This document shows, in pieces, positions 21,422 through 34,117 of a stretch of DNA of 64,000 nt; the first letter of the stretch is position 1; the number at the start of each line of letters is the position of its first letter. The stretch is taken from positions 18,421,501 through 18,485,500 of the forward strand of contig NC_068975.1 in assembly GCF_016808095.1 (NCBI RefSeq). Direction: 5' to 3'. A program made the translations under genes and the position numbers. The DNA is from Vigna angularis. Its lineage: Eukaryota; Streptophyta; Magnoliopsida; Fabales; Fabaceae. The notes below the pieces were generated by a model, which was not told the origin of the DNA, searched no databases, and saw only the letters and a list, made by a program, of their open reading frames with translations.

Positions 21422-23154
21422 TTATTTTAATGAAGAAGTTAACAACATGCATACCTTTGTCTCCGGCTTCTTTTCTTGAGAAGTTTGCTTGTCCAACCTA
21501 TTTTCTTGTTTTCTTTCTTTTTCAATTTTTTCTTTGATTTTTATCTCATCCTCTTTCACTTGTTCAAGTGTAAGAGGAATCAATGTGATTTTATTGCCTT
21601 TACGGAGGAAAGTTATCTTGTTGGTATAGCCATCATGAGTGGAATTATGATCAAATTGCCATGGGCTACCAAGTAATACATGCCCAGCATCCATTGGAAC
21701 AACATCACATAAAACATTTTCTTCATAGTTGCCAATGGATATTGGTATGGTTACCTGTGTGTTCACAACTATTTCTTCATCTTATGTTATCCACTGAAGC
21801 TTATAAGGCTTGGGATGAGAAATAGTAGGTAAGGCCAATTTGTTCACCACTCTAGAACTACAACAATTGCAAGAGGAACCACTATCCACAATCAATGAAC
21901 AAGTGTTTTCAAAGATTTTACATCTTGTTCTGAATAGGTTTTCCCTTTGTGATTGTTCTAGTTCATTGGTTTGACTTCCAAGAAGTCGTCTTACCAATAA
22001 TAACTCACCTTCACAAGGTAAGACTTCTTCCTTAGATATAGAAGTATCTGAGTCACTAGAAGAATCTTCACTTTTACTTTGTTGGTCTAAGAGATAAGTA
22101 GACCTTTTGTGAAGACACTCAGAAGAATAATGACCTCTCTCTCCACACTTAAAGCATTTGGTCTCTCTACCCCTTGTTTCTTTTGAAGATTCTTTGTGAA
22201 AGGTATTTCTTTCTCGCTCTCTCTCTTTTTCTTTACCTCTCACTTTATCTTTCTCTTTTTCTTTTTCTTTTTCTTGAGGCTTTTCATACCTCTTTGGACT
22301 ACCCTCCCTCTTAGGATCTTTCCTATACTCAGAGGTGGTAGGGTAATTCTTTTTAGTGGAAGCTTTTCTTCTAATTTGTTCTTCCACTCTCACACATAGC
22401 TGCACAAAGTCATTGAGATCTACATAAGGTAAAAGCTCTACCTTATATCTGATCTCATAGTTAAGACCGCTTTGGAACCTAGATATGGTGAATCTTTGTT
22501 CCTCTTTGATTCCAGCTCTTAACATGAGTAATTCCAATTTTTTTCTATATTCCTCAACACTGATGTTTCTTTGTTGAAGTCTATGGAGCTTATCCATGAC
22601 CTCTCTGGCATAGTAGGCTGGAACATGCCTCCAATGCAAGGCTGCCTTTAACTCATTCCAGTATTGGATGGTATAGTCGCCATGCATCTTTTGATCTCTA
22701 ATGATGGAGGTCCACCAATAGAGGGTTGCACCTTGAAAGGTCAAGGTGGCTAAGGTCACTCTCCTCCTATCATTTATGTGGTAACACTCAAAAATCTGTT
22801 CAACCTTCATTTCCCACTAAAAATATTCTTCCACATTGTCTCTGCCATAGAAGGGGGAAGGTCAAGTTTGGGTTCCACATGATGGTTTCTATGATGATGG
22901 TGTCTCCTAGGAGGGTGTTGATAGTGATCATAAGGATGAAAACTATTGTGATCACTATGTTGGGAATGATCACCATTATCATGGTGTTGCCTATGAGAGT
23001 GTTCCTCATTATTGTGTCCTCTCTGATTGAGAGTTAGGTTTGCAACCATCTGTCTGAGTTCATTTAACTCAGCTTTAGTTCTATTAAGTTCCTCTCTCAA
23101 TTCCATATTGTCCTCATCATGATGAAAGGTGCCTTGAATACTAGAGTTACTCAT
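21422..23154 (-). pseudogene. Ty3/Gypsy gag-protease, no reverse transcriptase
   Basis: The N-terminal segment (22807-23154) has a coiled-coil-like part (LNRTKAELNELRQMVANL) and a His-rich tract. After a frameshift near 22810, the gag domain (VEQIFECYHI, ATLYWW, YWNELKAALHWRHVP, QSGLNYEIR) continues into Lys/Glu repeats. A CCHC knuckle follows (CFKCGERGHYSSEC), then the protease (VDSGSSCN). One in-frame TAA (21782-21784) interrupts the protease, which continues with VLLGSPWQFD. The frame stops about 70 bases from the polypurine tract. Reverse transcriptase, RNase H and integrase have been deleted. The ALYWW-type gag is common in plant Gypsy elements. Confidence 0.8.
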
Positions 23155-23879
23155 ACTTGTGAACTAGAGAAAAGATTTTCAAAAGAGATTTGAAAAGCTT
23201 CACAAGTGTTGAGTCAAAATACTTTTCAAAGATTATTTTTGTATTTTTTTTTGGTGAATGACTTCTAGATAGATTCTAAAGGTAAAGAAACCAAATAGCT
23301 CCCAGGAAGGAGAGGTGAGTCTCAATGGACAAGCTTAAAAACCTTGCCCTTCCTTAGCCAGAGTTTTTCTGTCGCTTCTTACCCAAGTTTCAATGGAGAA
23401 GTCTTTCAAAAGCAGTTAGAATGCAACAATGAGATGTGCCTAAAAACCAAAAGAAGGTTTATCTATATGAGCACGCACCTAGATATCATGGAGACTTAAA
23501 ACAAAAATATCAACAAGCAAAATTAAAGAAAGATGATAAGGAAATGAAAGAGTGAGACACGGCCCTAAGTGAAAGTGCAAGTGACACTTGGAGCCACTTG
23601 CACACTTTCACACTAAGAAGTGGAAACTAAGCTATTACAATGTTGGATGGTGCACTTGGAATTGCTTGAAAAGCATTTTTCCAAGTCACTTTAAGTTTCA
23701 AAAGCAAAGAAAACTTTACTACAAAGGTTCCGTGATATAAAGCCAAATACACAATGAAATATAGAACAACTTAAACTAAACCAAGTATGGTTGCAACAGC
23801 AAAATAATTGAGCTGAAATGGAACTTTAAAGTGGTGTTTTTCTGCTGCAAAGAAATGTTGGACAGCCAATGTATATAAT
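23155..23879 (-). other. Gypsy leader and junction to a Copia remnant
   Basis: The non-coding part upstream of the Gypsy gag (minus sense) contains no LTR or primer site where one would be expected. Copia integrase similarity starts near 23880. The stretch therefore contains a truncation or rearrangement junction. Confidence 0.45.
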
Positions 23880-25482
23880 ACTTACTGCCATTCAATGATG
23901 GTGTGCTCATAGGACCTTCAACATCTGTATGTATCAGTTGTAGATTTTGTATAGCCCTCCAAGTCTTGTTTTGTGGAAATGAAAGTCTTGTTTGCTTTCC
24001 ATATTGACAAGAAATGCATGTAGGAAATGCTTCTTCTATATCAGGTAAGCCTCTGACCATGTTATTCTTCTTCATGAATATTAGAGCACTATGGTGAAAA
24101 TGGCCCAATATTTTATGCTAAAGTATTGTATTGATGACCTCTTTGTGCACTGCAGCTTGTTCTTCACTCATGAAGTCCAAAGCAAAGCTTTTTCCTTTCA
24201 TTATAACTTTAAATACTTCCTTGCCTGCTGAATCTTTAATCATGCAGATTTTGTCTTCAAACAACACCTTATAACATTTTTCAAGCAATTGAGGAACACT
24301 CAACAGGTTTTAGTTAATTTATGGAACTTATAAATCATTTGACATCAGTTTCAAACCTGTTTGACCTTCAATTGCCACTATTCTTTTTTTCTTTTACTGT
24401 AATATATGCTCTATTACCTACTCTGACTTTAGAAAGTGCAGTTTTGTCAAGTTCTTGAAAGAGTTCTCGATCATAACTCATGTTGTTTGTGCAACCACTG
24501 TCTATTAGCCAACTTTCTGTGGAGCTATTGGTAGCGAAGCATGTAACAACAAACCATTGTTCCTCTTGTGGTTGATCCTCAACAACATTAACTTCTCCTT
24601 GTTGTTGATGAGACTTGTAAATCTTGTCCATGTGCCCTAGCTACCCACACTTATGACACGTTGCATCCGGTCTCCACCAACACCTTTTTTGTAGAGATTG
24701 GTTTTCTTACAGTGAGGACAAGGTAGAAAAACCTGAGTATTATTACTCTTGTTTTTTATCTTGTTCAACCTTCCAGGTCTGGTATCATTGTTCTGCTTCT
24801 TCTTGTGTTTTTTGCCATTGCTCTGGAATTTGACTTGAAAAGCACCCTCCACAAATGCTTCTTACCTCATAAGTCTTCTTTGCTCTTGGGCCTGTAAGGC
24901 ATGCAAAACCTCTACCAAAGTGATCTTAGATAGATCCTTTGTGTTCTCCAAGGTAGCTATAGAAGCTTCATATCTTTCTGGTACTGATACAAGAATTTTT
25001 TCAACAATTCTTGAATCAAAAAAAGCGGTGTCCAACAATCTTACTTTGTTGGCAATACCAAGCAACATATTTGAGTACTCTTTGATGATGTTAGATTCTG
25101 TCATTTGTTGCAGCTCAAATTCTCTCATTAAATTCAATACTTGCATGCTTCTAATTCTCTCATCTCCTGCATATTCTTCCTTCAAGTAATCCCAAATTGC
25201 TTTTTTTGTGTTGTGAGACATGATCCTAGTGAAAATTAGTTTTGAAACACCAGAAAATAAACATGCATTTGCCTTTGCTTTCCTAGTTTTTTTCTCCTTA
25301 TTGTTTTTCATCTGGGCTATATTAGGGTTGTCGGGCAGTGAAGCAATATCGTAATCCTCCTCCATTGCTTCCCAAAGATCCAAAGCCTCTAGGAAGTTTT
25401 GCATTTTTATGGCCCAGAGATCATAACTATCTCCATCAAAGATAGGAGGAACAACTTGAGAAAAACTTGTTTCAACATCCAT
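23880..25482 (-). pseudogene. Copia gag-protease-integrase start, truncated (Copia-2)
   Basis: The gag (24862-25482) is open for 206 codons with the typical start PPIFDGDSYDLWAIKMQNFL and the RIVEKILVSVPERYEASIATL block. A damaged zinc-knuckle segment follows, then the protease (WLIDSGCTNNM, about 24560), the pre-integrase domain (FPTCISCQYGKQ) and the first integrase residues (LIHTDVEGPM). Similarity ends near 23880. The catalytic integrase core and reverse transcriptase are missing. Several frame changes and stops separate the blocks. Confidence 0.8.
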
Positions 25483-25505
25483 TTTTCAGGTCCCTAAGAT
25501 GTACC

Positions 25506-25519
25506 TCTTGATACCAATT
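25506..25519 (-). other. Primer-binding site of Copia-2
   Basis: On the minus strand AATTGGTATCAAGAG directly follows the LTR end and approximates the tRNA-Met site TGGTATCAGAG. Confidence 0.65.
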
Positions 25520-26033
25520 TGTAGGTTATTTTACTAAAACAAATTGAGAGAGTGGAATATCTTTTAGTGTGTTTAAGGAAAACATTATTTTGCTCATTAT
25601 TTCGAAATATATTGTGAAGGCTTGTTTAGCATATTTTAGAAAAATATAGCAAGAGCGCGTTTAATAAGACTCTCTCATAGAACATTGACTCATTTTGTGA
25701 GGAAATCGTTTGGTAATGTGTCCACTAAGATATTGGTGAGTTCACTAAAGCTTTTCTTAAAACATTATGTTCTTCTCAATGCTTTTTCATAAGAGTCATT
25801 TCTTTTAATAATATCTTTTACACAAAAAGCTTATCTTCAAACTAAATTATTTTCCACAAGGATAATGCTTCGTCATATGCTTATTTCGTTTATTATTGTT
25901 TCTTAAACCTCATAACCTATAAAGATGTTAGACGCTCGGACTTTGTCTTAGCAATCTTCCTCTCTTCTTATAACACTGATTTTATTTTATATCTCTACTC
26001 AAAAGTGAAGTTTCGTTTTTTGTACTTACACCA
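25520..26033 (-). repeat. 5' LTR of Copia-2
   Basis: The plus strand starts TGTAGGTTATTTTACT beside the primer site and ends near TACTTACACCA at 26033, giving about 514 bp with TG and CA ends. The outer limit is inferred from the CACTA sequence that starts there. The 3' LTR is absent. Confidence 0.55.
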
Positions 26034-26170
26034 CACAAAAATGATAAACTATCGGCGAAATATTACTGGCGGCCTAAGGTCCGTCAGTAAAATAAAATTA
26101 TAGACGACATTTTCGACGGGCACTACTATTGTCTTTGTCGGCAGATATATGGTCGTCGATACGTTGCTCG

Positions 26171-28018
26171 ATCATTAAAGGCTAAAACTTGGGTTTCCCT
26201 CCCCTTAGTTTCATTCTTCTCGCCAAAGAATCCTCCCCCTACTTTCATTCTTGGAGCCACAAAACCCTTCCCCAACTTTCGCATTTCCATTCCCCCAAAT
26301 TGGTTCCTTTGAACGCCCTCATTGGTGGTTTTCATTCACGGACGTCGTCTCCGTCATTCGCACAGGCATTCGCAGACCCTCCATTGGTGGCACTTCATTC
26401 TGTTGTTGTAGATACTGACCGTCGTGACCTCATTTGAATAGAGCCATTCATAGGGTTATTGTTTGAGGGTTTGGAGTAGGCTATTAGTAGAGTGTCCATC
26501 TCCTTCCCTCACGCATAGAGGCAGAGCGATCCTTAGAGGATCGTTGGAAAAATTGGTAAGTGCCTCGTTCTGCCAACTTCAATCCATGGGCGTTTTCCTG
26601 ATTTAAGGTTTGTCTAATGCATTTTGCAGGCCATGGTAGTGGTGCTTTGAAGGTCAAGTGAAGCACAATTGAGAACAAAGGTGTGAACATTGTTCCTTTT
26701 CTCCCCTATCGTGGTCTTAGGAAGCTTTTTTCGTCTAAGGAGTCTATAACGTTGAGGTAAGTTGTCTGTTTGTGAATGAAGGAGGTGTTGATGAAGATTA
26801 TGTGATTATGTTGTGTGTGTACTATGATTGTATTGAAATGTAGATTATTGAATGGTAATTGTGTTGTCTTTTGGTTGTTATGAGCATGGCATGAATTGTT
26901 ATTGTGTTAACGCTGCAATGATTGAAATGGGCATTGATGTAGGATTCATTGTTTGATTATGTTAGTATTGATGTAGTAATTTGTATGATTTCTTAGAAGG
27001 TATTTTGTTCAAATCAATACATTGCCTAGATTGGTTAGAAGGTATTATGTTAGTGTTGATCTAGTGTCAAGCTTGAACATCATAGATGTTATATATCTTT
27101 GTAGGTATTGTAAAATAGAATTAGGGTTAAAATTCTTACTTGTATGGAAATGCTCCTTACCTATACTTGACCTTTATGACCATTTTCTAGTAGATTTAGT
27201 CACTTGTTTGAGGTCTTTTCTTTTCCAAATATATAGCATAACTCCTTTAATGACCTTATATACATTGTGTTGCATGTTTTCTCCCTTATTCTTATTACAA
27301 TATAGGTTGCTAAACAATTCAGTTTTGGAAATGACCTTATACACATGCATGATGTATTTCCTAAATTTGAAATGGATTTACATACACTTTCCATTAAGAT
27401 CACAATAAAAATTGATTTAAAATCGTTTTGGGTTCAAGGACCAATATAAGGTTTAATGCTACTCAAATCAAAGTTTAAGTACTCCCCTTATAAGACTAGA
27501 GCAATTCTTCAAACTTGATGGAATTGGACTAGTCAAACGATTTTCATTGGCTGCAAAATATACAAGTGGCCCTCCAACGTTTGAAAGACATATTCAGTAA
27601 ACACCTTGACATGTGTTATATTTAGTTGTTTGCTAGGAATCTTGGTTAATTAGTGTTATTGGACTAGTCTTGCACTAGATGCTTACCTAGATTATAAGTA
27701 TCTCATAAGAGCCTTAAGTTAACCTTTTTGCATTAAGACTACATCTAATTATCATTGAACACAATAGTTCTCTCTTTTCCACCCTTTCTGAATTTTTAAC
27801 AATGACAGACATACTAAAATCTTTCCACCAAATGTATTCCATTCATAATTGACCAAGTTTGACTAGATAGTTGACCAAGAGTTTACTTTTTGAATTTGGT
27901 ATCCAATGTTTGATTGAGTTCATTGAATGATACAGGTTCATTAATTAATGCTTTTGCTAAGGTATAAGACCTGAAATTCCTATGAAAGAAGTTCTGAAAA
28001 TGAACTTAACTGTCAAGT
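26171..28018 (+). other. Non-coding interior of the second CACTA
   Basis: Short ORFs (for example 26189-26437) have no recognisable domain. Alternating T-rich sequence and GTAAG/TTGCAG words would suit untranslated exons and introns at the 5' end of a CACTA gene. Nothing more can be supported. Confidence 0.35.
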
Positions 28019-28415
28019 GAAACCTAAAAATCTATACTAAATAGGTGAGAAATTGGAAATTCACCTAAAGTGACCTAAGAATGTGTATTCTACACATCCT
28101 AACAAGTATAAAGTTGTTAAATGAAGCTAAGAAACATTTCAAATTAGATCAAATAGGTAAATCTCAAAGTTTGGCTAGTTGAAACCTAAAAAGGTGTACT
28201 AAATAGGTGAGAGATTGGGAATTCACCTAAAGTAACCTTAGAACGTGTATTCTACACATTCTAACAAGTTTAAAGTTGTTAAATGAAGCTAAGAAACATG
28301 TCAAATTAGATCAAATAGGTAAATCTCAAAGTTTGGCTACTTGAAACCTACAAAAGAGTACTAAATAGGTGAGAAATTGATAACTCACCTAAAGTAACCT
28401 TAGAATGTGTATTCG
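28019..28415. repeat. 162-bp tandem repeat, about 2.5 copies
   Basis: GAAACCTA-starting units begin at 28019, 28181 and 28343, a constant 162-bp step. They differ by scattered substitutions. Confidence 0.9.
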
Positions 28416-29206
28416 CAATAAGTGTGTTACTGCCCAGAAGAACAGAGCTTGTGAAAAGGGTGGGACCATGCATACCATTATATTGATCACGATTCATGAA
28501 CATGTCATTCGCATGGTAAACCTTGATTACTTTTCTATCTTTTTCATATATAACTTATGTATTTTCTATTTTATATTCACTTCTAACTCCAAATTTTGTT
28601 ACAGTCAAAAGCGTTGGGACGGGCGGTCCATGTTGATGAGGTTTTTACATAGACTCATGTTCAGAAGGGAACTAGTTAATTCGTTGACGAAAGGTCTCGG
28701 AAGACTCATGTAAGCAAGTTGTTATTACTAGTAATGTGTTTCCTTATGTTATTGTATCATTCACTAACATTGCTTTTAATGTTTGAATAGGAAGATTTTT
28801 CTATGAGACTTTCACAAGTTAGATCCGAACATGGATCAACTCCTACACTGGATAATGTGAATAATGAAGACGACGACATCCGTATGACACAATGTTGGGT
28901 CGATGTCGTTGGTGGGAAAAGAAATGGACGAGTGTACGGTGTAGGACAACTTGCTACAAACTACATAGCAGAAAGAGGAGGTACTCTAAAACACCAACTT
29001 TCTTCTTCCACCACCATTGCTGACGAGAACGTTGTCCGCCTCAAGCAGAAACTAGAGTAACGTGACTAGGAATACTCTGATTTAAGACACGAGTTTACAA
29101 ACTTTAAACAATTGGTCATGAGATTGTTGCCTGAAGCTTCACAACTTAGTCTATCGTCCCTCTGAGCCAGCAACGACCCTCTCCATCACCCCATTCTAGA
29201 GCAGCC

Positions 29207-31707
29207 TGATACGACTGTCGCGGTCATACAAATTTGATGTGCAATTAAAAATGCAGTATAACTAGGAAGTGACACCTAGGTCGTCTCTCAAGGACCAATT
29301 TATGTGGTTCAGTCTTAGATTTTTGACACAAAGTGGGGGGGTTTATGGTGTTTTTGTGAATGCAATAAAATAAAATTGGAAATTAAATGAAAATACAAAA
29401 ACATTGAAGTAAATTTTAATAACGGTCAAAACTAAATGGTAAAGGACAGTAAAATCACAAACAGAAAATTACGCAGTGTTGAAATTTACCCAAAAACATC
29501 AGTAAAAAATAAATCATAAAAACGACGATGAAAATAACATGAAAAATAAAACATGATGACAAAATTTAACTACATAAAAAATAGTAAACGGTCAAATAAA
29601 ATAGACGGTAAAAACAAAAGTACCTTGAAAATCAAATTTATTTAACATTCAACATTAAATTAAAATTCCTGGACGGATAAAAAAATAAATGAACAAACTG
29701 ACACAGTACAGAAATTAAATTCTACATTTTTTTCTGAAAATGAGCAAGGACCTAAAGCTACTGGAACTCTCCTGAGCTTTTTCTACTCTACTAGAATGGA
29801 GGTAGTGAGGAGAGGAAGACTCCCCCAAAAAACCGTGCCCTTGCTGGAAATCTCGGTCCTCTCTTTATACACACACAACACCACTTTTTCAATCCAAATA
29901 ATGAGAGACATACTTGTCTCTGTGTGGCTTTCCCGTGAGTGTCTCCCAATACACTTTTTAAATTATTCTTCCATGAATAGCTTCTTTCATGGGCTAAAAA
30001 TAATGTAGGTAGGCCCTCCATTCTCGGTGCATCTACTTCAAACTTCCCTGTTCCTATTCAGCGTTTCTACCTTCGCATGTTGCACACCATTCTGGCCGTG
30101 GACTCCATCTTCAAGCCAAGAATCAACTCTTCTCTTTCGTAAACATGCTTTCCTTCCCAACTGCTGCCACCATTCCAGCCCTTCTTCTTTGCTGGACTCC
30201 ATATGAAGGTCTCTTCCCTACTGGACCGTGGGGATTGCTTTCCACACTGCTGGAACGTTAATTTTCTCTGCTGGATTGTGTCCATCTTCCTCCAAGCTGC
30301 TGGAATACCGTATGCTTTCCAATACTTGCTGGACCATGAGCTATTCAAGGGTGGCTGGACTGCTCCGTGAAGGCTGACCGTGATCTGCATCCAATATAAA
30401 TCTCGCATGCTACACCTCCACGCTGCTGCTCGGTGGTGGCTGCTACCTTTCTTACGGTGCTAGCTCCTCATTCCCGTGAACTCTAAACCAGTTGTTGCAC
30501 TCTCTTTTCATGGATGTGACAAAGCTGCATGCGGGGAGTGGCTGGTGTGCTTAAGGCCGTGTGGTGTATGAGTACCAAGAAGACCTCTGCAACTTGCCAT
30601 GTCTTTGTCCAAGGGAAAAAAAATATTGAATATTCTACTTCCTTTCTAGTAAATGAGTGACTCTTTCTTATCTTTTCGGTAGCTATGCTGACTCCTCTTT
30701 CTTCAAATAATTGTAGATGTGCCAAAAGCCATGAGGGCCCTCTTGTTTCTTATACAAGCCAAAATACAATTTAAAATGAATGCATGTGGGCCGTGACACC
30801 ACTTCATATTTCTATTGGATATAAGTGTTTCTTCAACAAAACCGTCAGCTTCATTAATGTGTGAAAGACGCCTTTATCCTTAGTGGCAGCTGTATGGGGC
30901 CGTGTGATGTGTTCCAAATAAGACTTTCATTGCAACAATTTGCACTTTCACGTGGACCCTTGCCAAATTTCTTTGCCCATTCCTTTTATTCCCATCTAGC
31001 ACTCTCATTTTGGAAATCCTCCCATGGCCGTGATGTCTCAAGAAGTGTGGTCCCTTTATTCCATTAATTTCCATGCTATTCTTTTACATTGCCATGGATT
31101 TGATTTCAATGTGGTTATGCTTTTCAATTTGGATTTGGACCGTGCACATACACTCACATGCTCCTCTACGTGAATCTTTGCCAACCATTCATACAAATGT
31201 TTCTCAATAAAATCGTGATGGCCACAACTTTGGTCACATGTATCCTTTGCTTGATGCTTTGTCAAATTAAATTTGCCTTATACACTTCATCATTGAACTG
31301 CAATGTATTGGCTTATCAAAATGAATAGCCACTTTCTTCAAAAGCCGTGAGTTGCATGATTTCCAAACCAACCAATATTACTTCTTGAAATGAGCTACAA
31401 AATGTACCAATATTTCACTTCAACTTTTCCATTTCAACACACAAACTAAATCAATACAGCGTAGCTTCTTTTAACAGAGTGTGTAAATGAATATTCTTCT
31501 AAATGTCCTAAAATATTTTCAGAATTTTCCCTGCATTCAATAACGTAAATAATTATTCTCAGATAATTCAAATTAAGTAAAATAAGAATTTCTGATCAAA
31601 GTAAGTACATTCAGTAAAAACGGGGAAATACTGGACAATTAAGCACAATTCCCTAATTAAATCTAGCACAATAAACTAAGTGCAGTGAAGAAAATAATGA
31701 TTCATCA
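29207..31707 (-). repeat. 3' LTR of the gag-only element
   Basis: This 2,501-bp LTR appears identical to 36617-39117 wherever I compared them (constant offset 7,410). The short ORFs within it are repeated exactly in the other LTR and have no recognisable domain. Confidence 0.95.
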
Positions 31708-31724
31708 AAATAGACCACACTTAG
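31708..31724 (-). other. Polypurine-like tract
   Basis: On the minus strand TTAAGTGTGGTCTATTT precedes the 3' LTR start TGATGAATC, which resembles the AAGTGTGG tracts of Athila elements. A second such tract is at about 33038-33055. Confidence 0.5.
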
Positions 31725-33303
31725 TCTTTTGCACTCCTGGGCAAAATTAAGACGCAAATCAGGGAATGGTTCAAATGACTTCAAAGGACTGACACAGACG
31801 CAACATACAGAAAATAAAGACTCACGAGAAAAATAAACCAAATTTACACAATTCTCAAGAATTCTAGACAGTTAAAAGAAGTAGAAATTATCCAACACAA
31901 ATCAAATAAAACAGATACTTACAGAAATCATCCAAACAATTCAATACACAGCAAAATGATTAATCAGTTCAAGAGGTGATTTAAAAATAACAAAACCTCA
32001 CAGATGCACTACATTGTTTCTCTCAAGTGTTTAAGGTAAATTAATGTCACTCAATGCACTCAAGAAAACAAACACAATTAGACTTGGCAAGCTTCTAATA
32101 TCAACACTTAAAACATATGCATGTTCAGATCTAAAGGTCTTTCAGGGTTGTAATGGGGCCAAGGACAGGGGAGGATAAATTTGGATAAGTGGCTATAGCT
32201 CAGAAGAAATAGAGGTGCACTAGGGAAAAAAAATGTAAACACAGTGAAATCTCACCCAAACCTCTAATTCAATCCTCTTCTCGACTCCATTATTCACAAA
32301 ATTATTTTTCAATTTTTTTCTCTTTTTCTCATCATTTTTTTTTATCCTGTCTTTTTTTATTTTTTATTTTTTTTATCACACAACAGGATATAAATTTTCA
32401 TTTCAAAACATGATGAGGAACCAACTAGCCAATTCATCAGAATTCCCAAGGAGACCACACTTATTCACAAAATACTCTTATAGCTCCAGACCTTCCTAAG
32501 GTTAAGGTAATCATTTGTTTTTCACTTAGGATCAGTGTATGAGCTTTAAACAAAGAAATGAATACAATATAGGCTCAAAAGGGGTATCAAAGGATAATAA
32601 CAAGGTAGGCTTATTTGGCTAAAGAGGCTCAAGAATAAAAATGCCTTTATCACGTCTGAACATGCATATAAATCAAGTATATCAAAAAGAATCAAGCCAA
32701 GGCATATGTGCAAGAAATCAAGAGTCATATCACACAAGAAAGAACATTAAGTGGCTCAAATCTCACACAGGGTATCCGTGTTATAATCAATTCAACCTCT
32801 TGAACACATAATCATCTTGCCAAGCAGAGAAAAGCAAGGATTTCAAACCATAAGTATTAAGTAAGTGAAGGAAAAATCTACAACTTAGAAATCATCCAGA
32901 AATCAAGTGAAAAATGTAAAATTTATTTCACACAAAACACACAAAAATAATCGTGAAACAGAAAAAATTTAACACTCAAAAACAAAAAATTTAACACACA
33001 AAATACATACTAACAGAAAAATCAGAATTTCTTCCCAGTAGACCACACTTAAATCACACAATGTCCTCAGTGTGTTACAATAATCAAATTATCAATTTCA
33101 GAGCAGTCAAATAATATAGACAAGTGCAATAAAAAGTAGGAAAAAGGGAAGAAATTTTCAGTAACATCCATCAGTAGATGTCTAAATCACCTAGCATCCA
33201 TCAGTAGATGCTAAATTTTTTTTTTTTTTTTTTTTTAATTTTTATATTTTTTTTTTAATTTTTTTTTTTTTTTTTCAGAAAAAGGAGATGACCGGCACTG
33301 TGA
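31725..33303 (-). other. Non-coding interior of the gag-only element
   Basis: No gene is seen. The stretch holds long T/A homopolymers (about 32330-32385 and 33208-33275) and two copies of the CATCCATCAGTAGATG motif (33168-33205). That motif is the reverse complement of the minisatellite at 17225-17700. Confidence 0.6.
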
Positions 33304-33336
33304 CAACAGTTTCGGTGGCAATGACCGAAACTGTTG
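33304..33336 (+). promoter_or_regulatory. Perfect 13-bp inverted repeat upstream of a TATA box
   Basis: CAACAGTTTCGGT (33304-33316) and its exact reverse complement ACCGAAACTGTTG (33324-33336) flank a 7-base spacer. The unit ends 22 bases before the TATA box. The arms contain CTGTTG/CAACAG, which fits the MYB core CNGTTR. An operator-like role is inference. Confidence 0.6.
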
Positions 33337-33358
33337 CTACAGTGGAAAGCAATCTGGC

Positions 33359-33366
33359 TATAAATA
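33359..33366 (+). promoter_or_regulatory. TATA box of the WOX-like gene
   Basis: TATAAATA lies in a locally GC-richer context. A CT-rich 5'UTR (CCTCTCTCTCTGCTCC) begins about 40-50 bases downstream, as expected for a plant core promoter. Confidence 0.65.
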
Positions 33367-33530
33367 GGCCATTATCGGCGTCTGAGCAGCATTTCCTGAC
33401 CTAGCCTCTCTCTCTGCTCCTCTCTTCCCTCTCTTCTCTCAGCATCAGGATCAGCAAGGAGCTCTGCCCCCGTGTGTCTCCGAAGGCGTCTGAATCCTCC
33501 GACGAGCTTCTCTAAGCCTTTCTTCTCCGG

Positions 33531-34114
33531 GTAAGACCTCTTTCCTTCCTTCTTTTCCTTCATTATTCTTCTTCACATCCCTCTTGCGCTTTCTTTGCTT
33601 ATGCTTCTCTTTTATGTATTATCAGCCTCTCTCCCTTTACTGCTTTCCTTTACAATTTTCTTTTCTGCATTACCTGCCCTCTCTCCCTGCCCCCTGTTAT
33701 TGCTTTCCTGCCCTTACTATTATTTTTGCATTTTTTTTTTTTAGCTTTTCCAGTTTTCTGCTTATTATTACGCACACTAAAAACAACTAAAAAAAATCAA
33801 ACTAAAATCAAAAAGAATGGACAAAACACTGGACCTAGATCCGTTAGGACCCTTTGCGAGGACCAGGACCTAAACATGGACAAAACAGATGGACCGAAAA
33901 CTGGAAAATGGACAAACCTGAGACAAGACACAGAAACATCAAAGACTCAGAGGACAAAATAAATAAATCTAAAAGGAAACAAGATCAAATAAAGAAAACA
34001 CAGAACTAATCTAAATTTTTTTTTTATGCTTTTTATTTTTCTGTTTGTTATTTTTTATTTTTTATGTTTTTATTCTTTTTATTTTTTGGTTTTTTTTTTT
34101 TTTTTATGTTTTAG
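33531..34114 (+). other. 5'UTR intron of the WOX-like gene
   Basis: The donor CCGG|GTAAGA at 33530/33531 and the acceptor TTTTAG at 34114, behind a long T tract, bound a 584-bp T-rich intron. The start codon lies three bases after the acceptor. Confidence 0.55.
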
Positions 34115-34117
34115 AAT

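Noticed and set aside
26189..26437. 82-codon ORF near the left end of the second CACTA
   Set aside because: There is no recognisable domain, and it sits in a likely untranslated region of a decayed transposon.
29791..31265. Several ORFs of 60-113 codons, each repeated exactly at 37201-38675
   Set aside because: They lie inside the LTRs, have no recognisable domain and recur only because the LTRs are duplicates.
33726..33962. Plus-strand ORF of 78 codons upstream of the WOX-like exons
   Set aside because: It lies in the proposed 5'UTR intron, shows low complexity and has no domain.
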